The translations under genes were made by a program, and so were the position numbers. From the NCBI GenBank assembly GCA_965218775.1, contig CBDCLS010000006.1, positions 806,001-870,000 on the forward strand: a stretch of 64,000 bases of DNA, in the 5' to 3' direction. How positions within the stretch are numbered: position 1 is the first letter of the stretch; the number at the start of each line of letters is the position of its first letter. The DNA is from CAUZIZ01 sp965218775 (GTDB taxonomy: Bacteria > Acidobacteriota > UBA6911 > RPQK01 > JAJDTT01). Below the pieces are notes generated by a model that saw only the letters and a list, made by a program, of their open reading frames with translations, did no database searches and was not told the DNA's origin. Positions 54,460 to 62,970 of this stretch are shown piece after piece.

Positions 54460-55218
54460 ATGGGACTTCTTTACCGGGTTGTTTACGAGATTCAAGAGTT
54501 CACTCTCTTGTGCGCCAGAGCCGTGGTCAACATCTTCCGGAAGCCCCGTTATGTGCAAGACACGCTTCAACAGATGGACATTATCGGAGTCGGCTCGATT
54601 TTGATCATCATGCTTACCGGGTTCTTCACCGGCGGAGTCCTGGCCCTACAGTCCTCCAAGTCACTGAAGGCCTTCGGCGCCGTCAATTTGACAGGACAGT
54701 TGGTTTCCCTGTCCCTGATCAAGGAGCTTGGGCCAGTACTCACTGCGCTCATGATGGCGGGGCGAGTTGGATCCGGAATCGCGTCGGAGCTGGGTTCTAT
54801 GGTTGTGACAGAGCAGATTGACGCCATGCGCGCCCTGGGCACAGATCCCACGAAGAAACTGGTGACTCCGCGGGTGATTGCCTGCACTACCATGGTTCCC
54901 TTGCTCACGGTTGTCGCCGACGTGTTTGGGCTGATTGGTGGCTGGATTACTTCCTTCTACACCCTGCGCCTGAACACGTCGCTTTACTGGAGTACGGCGA
55001 TGCGGTCAATCGATTACAATAACGTGCTGGAGGGGCTGACCAAGCCCGTGGTTTTCGGGTTCATTATCGGAATGGTCGGGTGCTACTTCGGTCTCGGGAC
55101 CAAGGGAGGGACACAAGGCGTGGGTCGCAACACGACTCAGGCCGTGGTCGCTGCTTCCATTCTGGTGATCGTTGCCGACTTCTTTCTGAGCAAGATCATC
55201 TTGGAGCTACGTTATTAA
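54460..55218 (+). CDS. mlaE: MlaE-type ABC permease
   Basis: 252 residues, about five to six TM helices. Inner-membrane permease of phospholipid transport between the membranes (Mla). Visible: ILIIMLTGFFTGGVLALQSS, FGAVNLTGQLVSLSLIKELG, GPVLTALMMAGRVGSGIASE, LGSMVVTEQIDAMRALGTDP, VIACTTMVPLLTVVADVFG and YFGLGTKGGTQGVGRNTTQA. First gene of an mlaE-mlaF-mlaD block; its stop codon overlaps the start region of the ATPase gene. Confidence 0.9.
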   Translation: MGLLYRVVYEIQEFTLLCARAVVNIFRKPRYVQDTLQQMDIIGVGSILIIMLTGFFTGGVLALQSSKSLKAFGAVNLTGQLVSLSLIKELGPVLTALMMAGRVGSGIASELGSMVVTEQIDAMRALGTDPTKKLVTPRVIACTTMVPLLTVVADVFGLIGGWITSFYTLRLNTSLYWSTAMRSIDYNNVLEGLTKPVVFGFIIGMVGCYFGLGTKGGTQGVGRNTTQAVVAASILVIVADFFLSKIILELRY

Positions 55219-56011
55219 CGCAATACGATTCGAAAAAGTTTCCAAATCCTACGATGGACAGGTGGTACTCGAAGACTTCACCATGGCGGTCGGGAAGGCC
55301 GAGACGAAGGTGGTTCTGGGAGGTAGCGGTTCCGGGAAATCGACGATCCTAAGAATGGTGTTGGGGCTGGTGAAACCGGATTCAGGGAAGATCTTTGTTG
55401 AGGACGAGGAAATCACCCGGTTGGGTGAAGACGCTTTGATGCCGATCCGAAAGCGTGTTGGCATTGTGTTTCAAGAAGGTGCCCTCTTCGATTCACTGAG
55501 CGTCCAGGACAACGTGACCTATCGAATGCGTGAAGAAGGCAGCTCTACGGAAGAAGACATGGAGGCCGCTGCCCGGCGACTCCTGGGGTTTGTAGGGCTG
55601 GAACATGCGATTAGCAAGATGCCCTCAGAGCTCTCGGGAGGGATGAAGCGGAGGGTCGCTATTGCACGGGCACTGGCAGGAGAGCCCCGGATCATGTTGT
55701 ACGATGAACCGACGGCCGGTCTCGACCCAATTACCAATCGTACTATTTGCGAGCTGGTCATCATGCTGCGGGATTTGCGAGGCGTTTCCTCCATCATCGT
55801 GACACACGATTTGAAGACGGCTCAGATTCTTGCCTCCGAAGGGGTGCTGGAAGGCCCCGATGGGGAGATTAGTTTCCAGTCGGAGAAGGGTGGGGGACAC
55901 TCCGTCAATACCCGACTCGTCATGCTCAAGGATGGACAGATTATCTGCGAAGGCAGCGATGAAGAGTTGAAGGCGGTTCAGGACGACTACGTTCAGGAGT
56001 TTCTGACGTGA
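55214..56011 (+). CDS. mlaF: MlaF-type ABC ATPase, probably starting at ATT
   Basis: About 265 residues. The first canonical start in frame is GTG 55262, but the conserved family start is upstream: from ATT 55214 the protein reads NAIRFEKVSKSYDGQVVLED, the normal beginning of such an ATPase. No ATG, GTG or TTG lies between the preceding TGA and 55262. Walker A GGSGSGKST, Q-loop GIVFQEGALFDS, signature LSGGMKRRVAIARA, Walker B IMLYDEPTAGLDP, and His switch VTHDLKTA are complete. ATT overlaps the mlaE stop codon (TATTAA), giving tight coupling. Powers lipid transport by MlaE. Confidence 0.85.
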   Translation: MNAIRFEKVSKSYDGQVVLEDFTMAVGKAETKVVLGGSGSGKSTILRMVLGLVKPDSGKIFVEDEEITRLGEDALMPIRKRVGIVFQEGALFDSLSVQDNVTYRMREEGSSTEEDMEAAARRLLGFVGLEHAISKMPSELSGGMKRRVAIARALAGEPRIMLYDEPTAGLDPITNRTICELVIMLRDLRGVSSIIVTHDLKTAQILASEGVLEGPDGEISFQSEKGGGHSVNTRLVMLKDGQIICEGSDEELKAVQDDYVQEFLT

Positions 56012-56095
56012 AGACGCAAGGCTGTATGACGATCCCCTGCGTCAAGCGGCAGTGAGCAGTTACGCGATCAATACACCCCGAGTGTGAGGAATACC

Positions 56096-57505
56096 ATGGA
56101 CAAAAAAAGCCGCCGCAGTTTTTCGGAGCTGAAGGTAGGAGTTTTTGTCATCATCACCGCCGCCATCCTGGGCCTGGCGATTTTTACCATCGGGACCCAG
56201 GTTGGCCTGTTGGAAGAGACGTTCATCGCCAAGAGCTATCTGAACAACATTTCGGGTCTGAAGCCTGGCGACATCGTTCTCATCGCCGGCGTTGAGGCAG
56301 GAAACGTCAGTTTCTTGCGGATCTCCGAACCGGGAGAGATTCCCCCTACGGAATCCAACAAGCAGAATCTCGCGCTCATAGATCAGCTGAATCGAAGGTC
56401 CGAGGATCTGTCACGGAATCTCCCGGCCAATCGGGAGAAGCTGGTTGGTCTCGAGTCTGAGTACGAGAAGCTGGTTGCTCAGCACGGTCCAGAATCTCCC
56501 CGGACCCGGCCTCAGCGCAGGGAGATCAACAATCTGAGGCGCCTGGTTGAGAGTCAGGAAGTTGGCCTCAAAGATGTCGCTGAGGACATTCGGGAAGCCG
56601 GAAGGCGATTGCAGAACATAGAAGTCTTCATGGACATAAAAGTGGACTATCGGGACTGGATTCGGCGAGACAGCAATATTTCGCTAGGATCGGTGGGGCT
56701 CCTGGGTGACAAGTACGTCGAAGTTTCACTGGGGAGGGCAGAGGTTCTCCCTCTCGTCGACCAGGAGGTATTCGAAGGGTGGTTCGGTTCGGAGAAGACG
56801 CGGGAAGTAGTTGTCATCACAGGGTCTTCCGAGCCCGGGTTCCAGGAACTTATTACCGGAGCCAATGATGTACTTGCCAACCTCGAGGTCTTGTCGAGGA
56901 AGCTGCAGGGCATCATGGAAGATCTGGGGGAAGGGCAAGGCAGCGTCGGAAAGTTTATGACCGATCCCTCTTTCTTCGAGAACTTGAACCAGACCGTCAT
57001 GGGGGCACAGCAGACAGTCGATCGAGCTGCCAACCTGGTAGTACAGCTCAGCGAGGGGGAGGGGACGCTTCCCAGTTTGATCAGAGAGAAAGACGTCTAT
57101 GAGAACATCAAGGAGATGACCGCGAACCTCCAAGGCATCATGGAGAAGATCAACCGGGCGGATGGGACTGTGGGTAAGCTTATCCAGGATCCCGGTCTCT
57201 ATCAGAAGATGGACCAGTTGATGGCCAACATAGAGAGCGTTACTGCTCGGATGGACTCCGGAGAGGGAACATTGGGGAAGCTCTCAACCGACGAAAAGCT
57301 CTATAAGGACCTCACGCAGGCGCTCGAGCAGATGAACAGTCTGATGCGGGGTGTCGAGGAGGGAAAAGGGACCTTGGGACTTCTGGCGCAAGACGAACGA
57401 CTGTACCAGAGTCTCAACCGGGTGTCCTCCGAGATCGTGAAGCTGATCTACGACTTCAGACAAAACCCGAAGAAGTTCTTGACCATCAAATTTGAACTAT
57501 TCTGA
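56096..57505 (+). CDS. mlaD: MlaD/MCE-domain protein with a long helical region
   Basis: 469 residues from ATG 56096. One N-terminal TM (VGVFVIITAAILGLAIFTIG), then a split MCE domain: SYLNNISGLKPGDIVLIAGV, and after an inserted charged helix (about residues 95-180) VDYRDWIRRDSNISLGSVGL and LLGDKYVEVSLG. After 220 a long helical stretch with repeats such as GEGTLGKLSTDEKLYKDLTQ and GKGTLGLLAQDERLYQSLNR. Binds and shuttles phospholipids in the periplasm, partner of MlaE/MlaF. The insertion in the MCE fold is unusual; the tail is as in long MCE proteins. Confidence 0.87.
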   Translation: MDKKSRRSFSELKVGVFVIITAAILGLAIFTIGTQVGLLEETFIAKSYLNNISGLKPGDIVLIAGVEAGNVSFLRISEPGEIPPTESNKQNLALIDQLNRRSEDLSRNLPANREKLVGLESEYEKLVAQHGPESPRTRPQRREINNLRRLVESQEVGLKDVAEDIREAGRRLQNIEVFMDIKVDYRDWIRRDSNISLGSVGLLGDKYVEVSLGRAEVLPLVDQEVFEGWFGSEKTREVVVITGSSEPGFQELITGANDVLANLEVLSRKLQGIMEDLGEGQGSVGKFMTDPSFFENLNQTVMGAQQTVDRAANLVVQLSEGEGTLPSLIREKDVYENIKEMTANLQGIMEKINRADGTVGKLIQDPGLYQKMDQLMANIESVTARMDSGEGTLGKLSTDEKLYKDLTQALEQMNSLMRGVEEGKGTLGLLAQDERLYQSLNRVSSEIVKLIYDFRQNPKKFLTIKFELF

Positions 57506-57596
57506 GCCCTTGGATCTGAGGGCGAAGAGCCGATTGAGGGGACGGAGTGCTCCAGGCACGGCGCATCCCCGAGACGCTACATCTATATAGGAACCT

Positions 57597-58193
57597 ATGA
57601 TTTCGGAGAAAATCGGAAAGGGTGCCCAGGTTCTTCTGCGGGGCATCGTCAAGGCGCTGACCTTCTTTCACATCAAGCCCAATCACCTGACCTTTCTCGG
57701 CTTTGTGATGAGCATCGTGACTGCTTTTGTGCTTTCCCGCGGGCGTTTCGGAGTTGCGGGAGTGCTGCTCATTGTTGCCGGTCTTTTCGACATGGTTGAT
57801 GGGATGGTGGCCAGAACCGCCAACGCGGCTACGCCGTTCGGAGCCTTCTTCGACTCGGTGATGGATCGCTACTCGGACCTGATCGTCTATCTGGGGCTGA
57901 TTCTCTACTATGGCCATCAAGGACGCCTCACCTACATCGTGCTGGTCGCCATAGCAATGATGGGTTCAGTACTGACCAGTTATACCAGAGCCCGCGCTGA
58001 ATCCCTTATCCCACACTGCAAAGTGGGATTTCTGGAACGCCCCGAGCGGATCGTCCTCCTGATCATCGGTTGTTTCTACCGTATGGAGCCGATCTTATGG
58101 GTGATCGCAGTTGTCTCCAATTGGACCGTTCTTCACCGGATTCTCTACACACGCTCGCAGATGATTGCCCAGCAGGACACGCGGGGCAGCTGA
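57597..58193 (+). CDS. CDP-alcohol phosphatidyltransferase
   Basis: 198 residues, about six TM helices. Transfers a phosphatidyl group from CDP-diacylglycerol (or similar) to an alcohol. The full signature D-G-x2-A-R-x8-G-x3-D-x3-D is visible as DMVDGMVARTANAATPFGAF followed by FDSVMDR. Substrate (glycerol phosphate, inositol phosphate or other) cannot be fixed. AGGA precedes the ATG. It follows mlaD by 91 bp and would supply phospholipid near a lipid transport system. Confidence 0.88.
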   Translation: MISEKIGKGAQVLLRGIVKALTFFHIKPNHLTFLGFVMSIVTAFVLSRGRFGVAGVLLIVAGLFDMVDGMVARTANAATPFGAFFDSVMDRYSDLIVYLGLILYYGHQGRLTYIVLVAIAMMGSVLTSYTRARAESLIPHCKVGFLERPERIVLLIIGCFYRMEPILWVIAVVSNWTVLHRILYTRSQMIAQQDTRGS

Positions 58194-58217
58194 GAAGCCC
58201 CGAGCGAGGACCGGGAA

Positions 58218-58312
58218 GATCCTGCCGTTGTCCGCTCTCTCCTGCCTTTGTCGTCCTCGACGGCCGGAACTTGGTGTCCGACTGCTAGCAGCTCAAGTCG
58301 TGCGCGGCTCTG
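58218..58312 (+). repeat. Dispersed repeat family D, copy 4 with ~20-bp insertion
   Basis: GATCCTGCCGTTGTCCGCTC, then GGAACTTGG and CAAGTCGTGCGCGGCTCTG. Compared with the other copies it has about 20 extra bases in the middle. Lies after the phosphatidyltransferase gene. Confidence 0.75.
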
Positions 58313-58398
58313 TTGGGAGTCGTTTCATGTTGGGGGGATCGGAAACCTGTAACCTGTGGCCAGTTGAAGTTCCGGTTTTGGAGAGTGTTTCTCTTCGA

Positions 58399-59179
58399 TC
58401 AGCTGCCGATAACTCGAACGTCCTTGGGAAGCTTCAAGTCGAAGTGGGATTTCTTGATCCCATCGTTCAGCTTGATCTCATCGAAGTGGAAGAGTAGATA
58501 GTCCCTGGTTGGCTCTACCAGTTTCTGCTGGATCGGGACCCAGAGTTGTGAGTCCACCCAGAGAACGATCTGTGAGAAGTGAGCGGAAACAGTCTTGGAC
58601 TTCGGAGTGAGTTCCAGGATATAGGTGTTGCGGTCTCCCACCCGATCTGGCCCCAGCCACCTTATAGTATAGGCCTTCTTCATGGCCTCCTTGTTTGAGG
58701 TGAAGCCAAGCAGCAAGAATTCTGCCTTGTCCTTCTTGCTTCCGAGATCGTAGCGTTGAGCCTGTTTGATCTTGGGCTGATAGAAGACCAGTTTGCCGTC
58801 GCTGATCACCAGAGTGCTTCGCTGAGGCTCGGTAATCTCCTTTCGGAGGAAGACTTTCTCGCCCTCGAGTAGGAAGTGGAAGGTTCCACGCTCTCCCTCG
58901 TCGAACTCTTCGAGGATATCCGTCCATTTCTTCTGGACGATAGTCGAGCTCATGGAACTCAGGCTCTGCCCCCTTTTGTCCATGTTGCTCAGCACCTCCT
59001 CCAGGCTCAGAGCTTTATCTGAAGTAGCAGGTCGGCTGTGAGCCATATTGCCGAGCCCCCCCAGGATGAGGAGGGTTATGAGGACGCTTAGTACACTGGA
59101 ACGTAAATACGGCAACGTTTGCAGATGGGGCTTGCGAGGCGAGATCAAGGCAGGAGGAGGAAGACGATGCTTGGCCATC
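58399..59179 (-). CDS. LolA-like outer-membrane lipoprotein carrier, N-terminus replaced by a miniature element
   Basis: 260 residues if started at ATG 59179, which lies inside the family B element. The mature part is LolA-like: LSLEEVLSNMDKRGQSLSSM, TIVQKKWTDILEEFDEGERG, FLLEGEKVFLRKEITEPQRS, and a C-terminus with VWVDSQLWVPIQQKLVEPT. Such proteins carry lipoproteins through the periplasm. Removing the element (59091-59361 plus one TTA) rejoins SVLITLLILGGLGNMAHS to a GTG start (59374) with AAGGA upstream, giving MQRLSVLITLLILGGLG, a normal signal peptide. The element separates that start from the gene, and its frame from GTG meets a stop. Confidence 0.75.
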
Positions 59180-59361
59180 TTCGACGACGACCAACGCAGA
59201 GATCGTCCGCAACCCCCATCTGCGCTCCGGGTGGCGACGGGACGCGCCGATTTCTTTGTCGCTCCTTCTCCACTATGGCAAAGCATGGCGTTCGGCGTCG
59301 CTTCGCGAACTCGACCCGTCGCGCTCGCCACAAACGTTGCCGTATTTACGTTCCAGTGTAC
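59091..59361. repeat. Miniature inverted-repeat element, family B, full copy (271 bp)
   Basis: Perfect 31-bp terminal inverted repeats (59091-59121 and 59331-59361), beginning GTACACTGGAACGTAAATAC, flanked by TTA at 59088-59090 and TTA at 59362-59364. Short relative of 1414-1476. Interior GC-rich, no transposase. Inserted within the signal-peptide codons of the LolA-like gene. Confidence 0.9.
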
Positions 59362-59441
59362 TTAGACGTTGCACGGTTTTCCTTGCTTGTAATTAGATGA
59401 CAAATCTCATCGGGAGGATCACTAGATCTCCGGACTGGATA

Positions 59442-59705
59442 CTAACGAGCTGACCCGCTCTGCCTCTTGAGAGAAACTGCGGGGTAGGTTTTGAAAGGAG
59501 TCCGGGCCTGAGTCTTATCTGAGTCGCGATCCGGTTCTTCCATTTTCTCTGGCTCTTTCTTCTGGGAAAAGAGTGAGCCATCGAAGACGTCCGCAGGGGT
59601 GAAGAAGATAAAGGCCAGGATTAGGCCGCAGAGGATGTCGTATTGCCAGCTACCCCTGCTGTAGCGCCAAAAAATGACCTGACCGACTGCGCCCATCCAC
59701 TTCAT
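59442..59705 (-). CDS. Small single-TM protein of unknown function in a Lol-like operon
   Basis: 87 residues: FWRYSRGSWQYDILCGLILA then FIFFTPADVFDG, one TM helix near 24-40, and a charged, disordered tail rich in Glu, Lys and Pro. I recall no named family. It lies between the ABC ATPase and the LolA-like gene, 9 bp after the ATPase stop, so it is probably a small subunit or regulator of that system. The aromatic-charged block RYSRGSWQYD before the TM looks conserved-type rather than random. Confidence 0.65.
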   Translation of the reverse strand: MKWMGAVGQVIFWRYSRGSWQYDILCGLILAFIFFTPADVFDGSLFSQKKEPEKMEEPDRDSDKTQARTPFKTYPAVSLKRQSGSAR

Positions 59706-59714
59706 CGTAGAGTC

Positions 59715-60455
59715 TTACTGCACTTCGGGCTTGGCCGTGTAATAAACATTTTCAACGTGACTACAGATCTGCCCGTCCTGCATATCGATAATTCGATTTG
59801 CTGTAGCTGCAGCATCCGGGTTGTGGGTAATCATTACGATGGTTTGATTGTAGCGGGTGTTGAGATCGTGCAGGATCTTGAGAACAACCTCAGAGTTCTC
59901 GGAATCCAGATTGCCTGTGGGTTCGTCGGCCAGGAGAAGGGCCGGCCGATTGATGATCGCCCGGGCTACAGACACCCTCTGTTGCTCGCCTCCGGAAAGT
60001 TCCGACGGCTTATGATGCATCTTGTCCTTCAGACCCAAGAACTGGAGAATCTCCTGTGTCCAATCTTCCCCATAATGGCCGTTTCCATGAATACGGCTGG
60101 CGAGTTCGATGTTGCCTTGAGCCGACAGGGTGGGAAGCAGGTTGAATCGCTGGAAGACGAAGCCCATCTTTTTCTTTCGTATCTCGGTGCGGTCGCGGTC
60201 GGCAATCCCGGTGATTTCTTCGCCGTCGATCCAGACGCGCCCGTAAGTCGGCTTCAACAGACCTCCCAGGATGTGCAGCAGAGTCGATTTGCCGCATCCG
60301 CTGGGGCCCATGATAGCTACAAACTCGCCCTCCTTCAGGGTCATGTCGATCCCTCTGAGCGCGGGTACTTCGACCTTACCTACCCGATACACCATCTGCA
60401 GATCTTCGACTACTACCAGGTTTTTTCTCTGACCCATTTCGACCGTCGTACTCAT
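59715..60455 (-). CDS. LolD/MacB-type ABC transporter ATPase
   Basis: 246 residues. Walker A GPSGCGKSTLLHILGG, Q-loop VFQRFNLLPTLS, signature LSGGEQQRVSVARAIINR, Walker B LLLADEPTGNLDSE, switch VMITHNPDAA: complete. Type of the LolD and MacB ATPases that power lipoprotein release or efflux through FtsX-like permeases. No LolC/E permease is adjacent in the window, so the membrane partner is elsewhere or is replaced. Flanked by a LolB-like lipoprotein gene upstream and a small TM protein gene downstream. Confidence 0.87.
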   Translation of the reverse strand: MSTTVEMGQRKNLVVVEDLQMVYRVGKVEVPALRGIDMTLKEGEFVAIMGPSGCGKSTLLHILGGLLKPTYGRVWIDGEEITGIADRDRTEIRKKKMGFVFQRFNLLPTLSAQGNIELASRIHGNGHYGEDWTQEILQFLGLKDKMHHKPSELSGGEQQRVSVARAIINRPALLLADEPTGNLDSENSEVVLKILHDLNTRYNQTIVMITHNPDAAATANRIIDMQDGQICSHVENVYYTAKPEVQ

Positions 60456-60659
60456 ATGCCGTAGGTTCTATCTCGATCCGCCCACGATCCTAAATAACCA
60501 CACACTATTCTATATTGATAAGGTCACGGCCTTCAACCGTTCCCAGGCTTGCCTGCTTCAATTAATTGATTCAGGTCACGACGGTCGTCAGATCCAGTAC
60601 ACCACCGTCGGCCCCAACACCTTCGCCCTGTCGGGATGGCTTGGGCCACGCTATCGCAG

Positions 60660-61568
60660 CTACTTGACTGCCACTCGTTGCGCTCCTGGAGGGAAGGGGA
60701 TCTGAAAGATCCCTGCTTTCAGTTGCCGGTCCACCGTGACTTTTTCGTGCTGGTATCGGAGCCGGATTGTGTAGCGTTCCTTAAGGCGCTCCACCTCGAC
60801 TCCAGAGGGTACTATGGTCGACCCAATCCGAACCAGGCTCGAATAGCGTATGGTGCTAACCAGATGTCCCGCATCGTAGTAGCGCTGGCGGACGAGTCCA
60901 AGATGGCTCCGTTCAACCCAGAGTTTGCGTTTCAATGAAGCCACTTGAGTGCCCTCTGCCGGAGCCTCGAGGACGCTGATGACATAGTATTTGGAGCTAG
61001 AATCGAGATCTTCCTCCAAGAAGTGGAGAATGGTTGGGTCCCCTGTAGGAATCGGCTCGATGAGGAGGGCGCTGAGGAGATGTTCGGGCCTCACATTGTA
61101 AAGAGGCCTCTTGTCGTTTGGCTTCAGATTGGTCTTTCCCATCAGATACTTGTTCTCTCCGGGCACCCAGATCTCGAAGTTTCCTTCGTTGGTCGCCATC
61201 GTGATCACGGTTGAGCGAGTCAAAGGATTCTGAATGCTTATATAGACAGAGTCGGGCCGCTTTGTGATCAAGTAGCCCCTGGCTTGGCGATAGCGCTCGA
61301 AGTAACCCTCTTCGATCGAGCCTTCCTGAAATTCCACTTCCATATCTGAGACAGAGATATTGCTCAGATGCGCATAGTTGTCATTGATGATTTGGATGAG
61401 CTGTGCCAGCGTGGCTTCTTTGACTTGCTGGAAACCGACTGGAACTTCGATCTGGGTCCGTTTCTTTACCGCGGATCCGCACCCCAGAAGGAGAACTAGA
61501 AACCACACCAAACAGACAGGTCCGACCTGTGAACGCAGAAGATGTGAAAGGGGGCGGCGAAGAACCAT
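60660..61568 (-). CDS. Lipoprotein with LolB/LolA-like fold, putative
   Basis: 302 residues. N-terminus with lipobox LVLLLGCGSA, so a lipoprotein. The body is beta-rich with alternating segments: VSDMEVEFQEGSIEEGYFER, YLITKRPDSVYISIQNPLTR, MATNEGNFEIWVPGENKYLM, GLVRQRYYDAGHLVSTIRYS, and GIFQIPFPPGAQRV; this resembles DUF4292/LolB-type proteins. Might accept lipoproteins in the outer membrane. Family assignment is by pattern. Its start overlaps the VTT gene stop (TAATG), so the two are coupled. Confidence 0.65.
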   Translation of the reverse strand: MVLRRPLSHLLRSQVGPVCLVWFLVLLLGCGSAVKKRTQIEVPVGFQQVKEATLAQLIQIINDNYAHLSNISVSDMEVEFQEGSIEEGYFERYRQARGYLITKRPDSVYISIQNPLTRSTVITMATNEGNFEIWVPGENKYLMGKTNLKPNDKRPLYNVRPEHLLSALLIEPIPTGDPTILHFLEEDLDSSSKYYVISVLEAPAEGTQVASLKRKLWVERSHLGLVRQRYYDAGHLVSTIRYSSLVRIGSTIVPSGVEVERLKERYTIRLRYQHEKVTVDRQLKAGIFQIPFPPGAQRVAVK

Positions 61569-62224
61569 TATGCTGTCTCCTGAGAAAGTGATTTCTTCCG
61601 GGTTCTCCGCCTGAGAAGAAAGTAACTCGCGATGATCCCCAAGAGCAGGGCGAAAAGGGCTATGCCAACCGTCTCAATGTGGTGCTGCAGGAAAAGCTTG
61701 GCGTCCTGGCCGTAGAGGACTCCGAGAATTCCCCACATGAAGTAGCGAATGCTCCGCCCTACGAAAACGAGAGCCAGGAACTTGGGAAAGGGTAGCTGAA
61801 AGACTCCCGAGGAAAGTACGAAGATCTTGAACGGAGTAGGGGGAGGCAGGATCGAAGGTATCATCACGGTCCAAATCCCCCAGCGAACATAGAGGGCCCG
61901 CATCTCTTCCAGCCGATGCGGGGGCAACTTCTTCTCTACGAATGCTCCGCCGCGCCGCCCTACGGCATAGAGCAGGCTGCAGCCCATCACAGATCCTGCA
62001 ATCGTCATGAGGACGTAGTAGGTCATGACTCCCCAGCTCTGCCCCGTGGAAAGGACGATGATCAAGATATCGTTTCCTTCCGGGATGGAAAGAAACGAGG
62101 AGTCGGCTAGCGCTACGAGCAACAGAGCTGGGCCTCCTATGCTCTGCACCAGGTCGTACAGGTAGGCCCACAGGGCCTGCATCCGATTCCCAACATCCAG
62201 CGCCGGGGCAAGGAATGTCCACAT
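61568..62224 (-). CDS. VTT/DedA-family membrane protein (YqaA-like)
   Basis: 218 residues, about five to six TM helices. Visible: SSFLSIPEGNDILIIVLSTG, the glycine-rich SVMGCSLLYAVGRRGGAFVE, and PSILPPPTPFKIFVLSSGVF with a re-entrant Pro cluster. DedA/VTT proteins are thought to be lipid flippases or scramblases. First gene of the minus-strand lipoprotein-related block, coupled to the LolB-like gene. In-frame starts are several; 62224 is the longest plausible. Confidence 0.82.
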   Translation of the reverse strand: MWTFLAPALDVGNRMQALWAYLYDLVQSIGGPALLLVALADSSFLSIPEGNDILIIVLSTGQSWGVMTYYVLMTIAGSVMGCSLLYAVGRRGGAFVEKKLPPHRLEEMRALYVRWGIWTVMIPSILPPPTPFKIFVLSSGVFQLPFPKFLALVFVGRSIRYFMWGILGVLYGQDAKLFLQHHIETVGIALFALLLGIIASYFLLRRRTRKKSLSQETA

Positions 62225-62272
62225 TCGCGTAACATATTATCAGAAGCGGCTCTCGGCCAGGAAAGGCAGCGG

Positions 62273-62719
62273 ATGTCATTGCGCTTAGATCGGTTCGACC
62301 CCAGCGGGAGAATCGAGGAGGAGATCGAAAAGATCAATGCCATCTATCGGAATCGGGTGCTGGCCCAGCGGGTTCGACCGGTAGCTCTGTTGGGGCGAAA
62401 ATGTCAGCCGAGAATGATGTATACCTTCCTGGGCTTTGAGCTCAAGCTAGGTCGGAAGCGTGTCACCTGTCCCGACGTCAGCACGGCCCGGTATCTGATG
62501 ATTTTTGCTGAGATTGGCTTGGAGCGAGTTCAGATCCCCTACGATCCCACCCAGACGGCCCGCCTTCTGCCCGAACTGGAATCCTGCTTCGGAGAGATCA
62601 AGGCCCGGCTCCTGGGGGTGAGCCCAGATTCAAAGCGACGGCAGATTCTGGCTAGAAGGGTGTATGCAATACTGCGGGAGAGACTACAAGTGGCGGAGCT
62701 GGGAAGGTCAGCCGTCTAG
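62273..62719 (+). CDS. Hypothetical protein, 148 residues
   Basis: Charged, mainly helical: FDPSGRIEEEIEKINAIYRN, then RKCQPRMMYTFLGFELKLGR, KRVTCPDVSTARYLMIFAEI and long helices to the end. No family recognised. Divergent from the VTT gene, 49 bp apart. Stop TAG (62717-62719) is also the first bases of a dispersed repeat. Coding status is supported by length, absence of better opposite frame and even composition only. Confidence 0.6.
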   Translation: MSLRLDRFDPSGRIEEEIEKINAIYRNRVLAQRVRPVALLGRKCQPRMMYTFLGFELKLGRKRVTCPDVSTARYLMIFAEIGLERVQIPYDPTQTARLLPELESCFGEIKARLLGVSPDSKRRQILARRVYAILRERLQVAELGRSAV

Positions 62720-62950
62720 CCCGCATTTCTCATCGCCGGTCTACTACGTCTTCGCAATCATCCGCCCTGGCTGTGTTTCGCTCGGTCGGCCTCCTCGACG
62801 TACTGTACAAGTACGACTGCGGAGGCCTCGGTCGCAAGCCTTGCCAGGACGGCACTTGCTAGCCCTGATTTTTCATCACCGGTCTGCTACGCGCCGCAAT
62901 TATCCGCTCTCTTAGGCTCGGTCGGCCGCCAGGACCGTTCAGAACCTACA
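62717..62950. repeat. Direct repeats TAGCCCKSATTTYTCATC and a hairpin after the hypothetical gene
   Basis: Copy 1 begins at the stop codon (62717), copy 2 near 62860; both have CATCRCCGGTCTRCTACG then CGCAATYATCCGC and CTCGGTCGGCC. Between them GGCCTCC (62788-62794) and GGAGGCC (62821-62827), with GTACT/AGTAC inside, form a strong hairpin. The gap 62720-62970 has no gene. Confidence 0.75.
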
Positions 62951-62970
62951 ATCTCCAGGTTGACAGTCCA

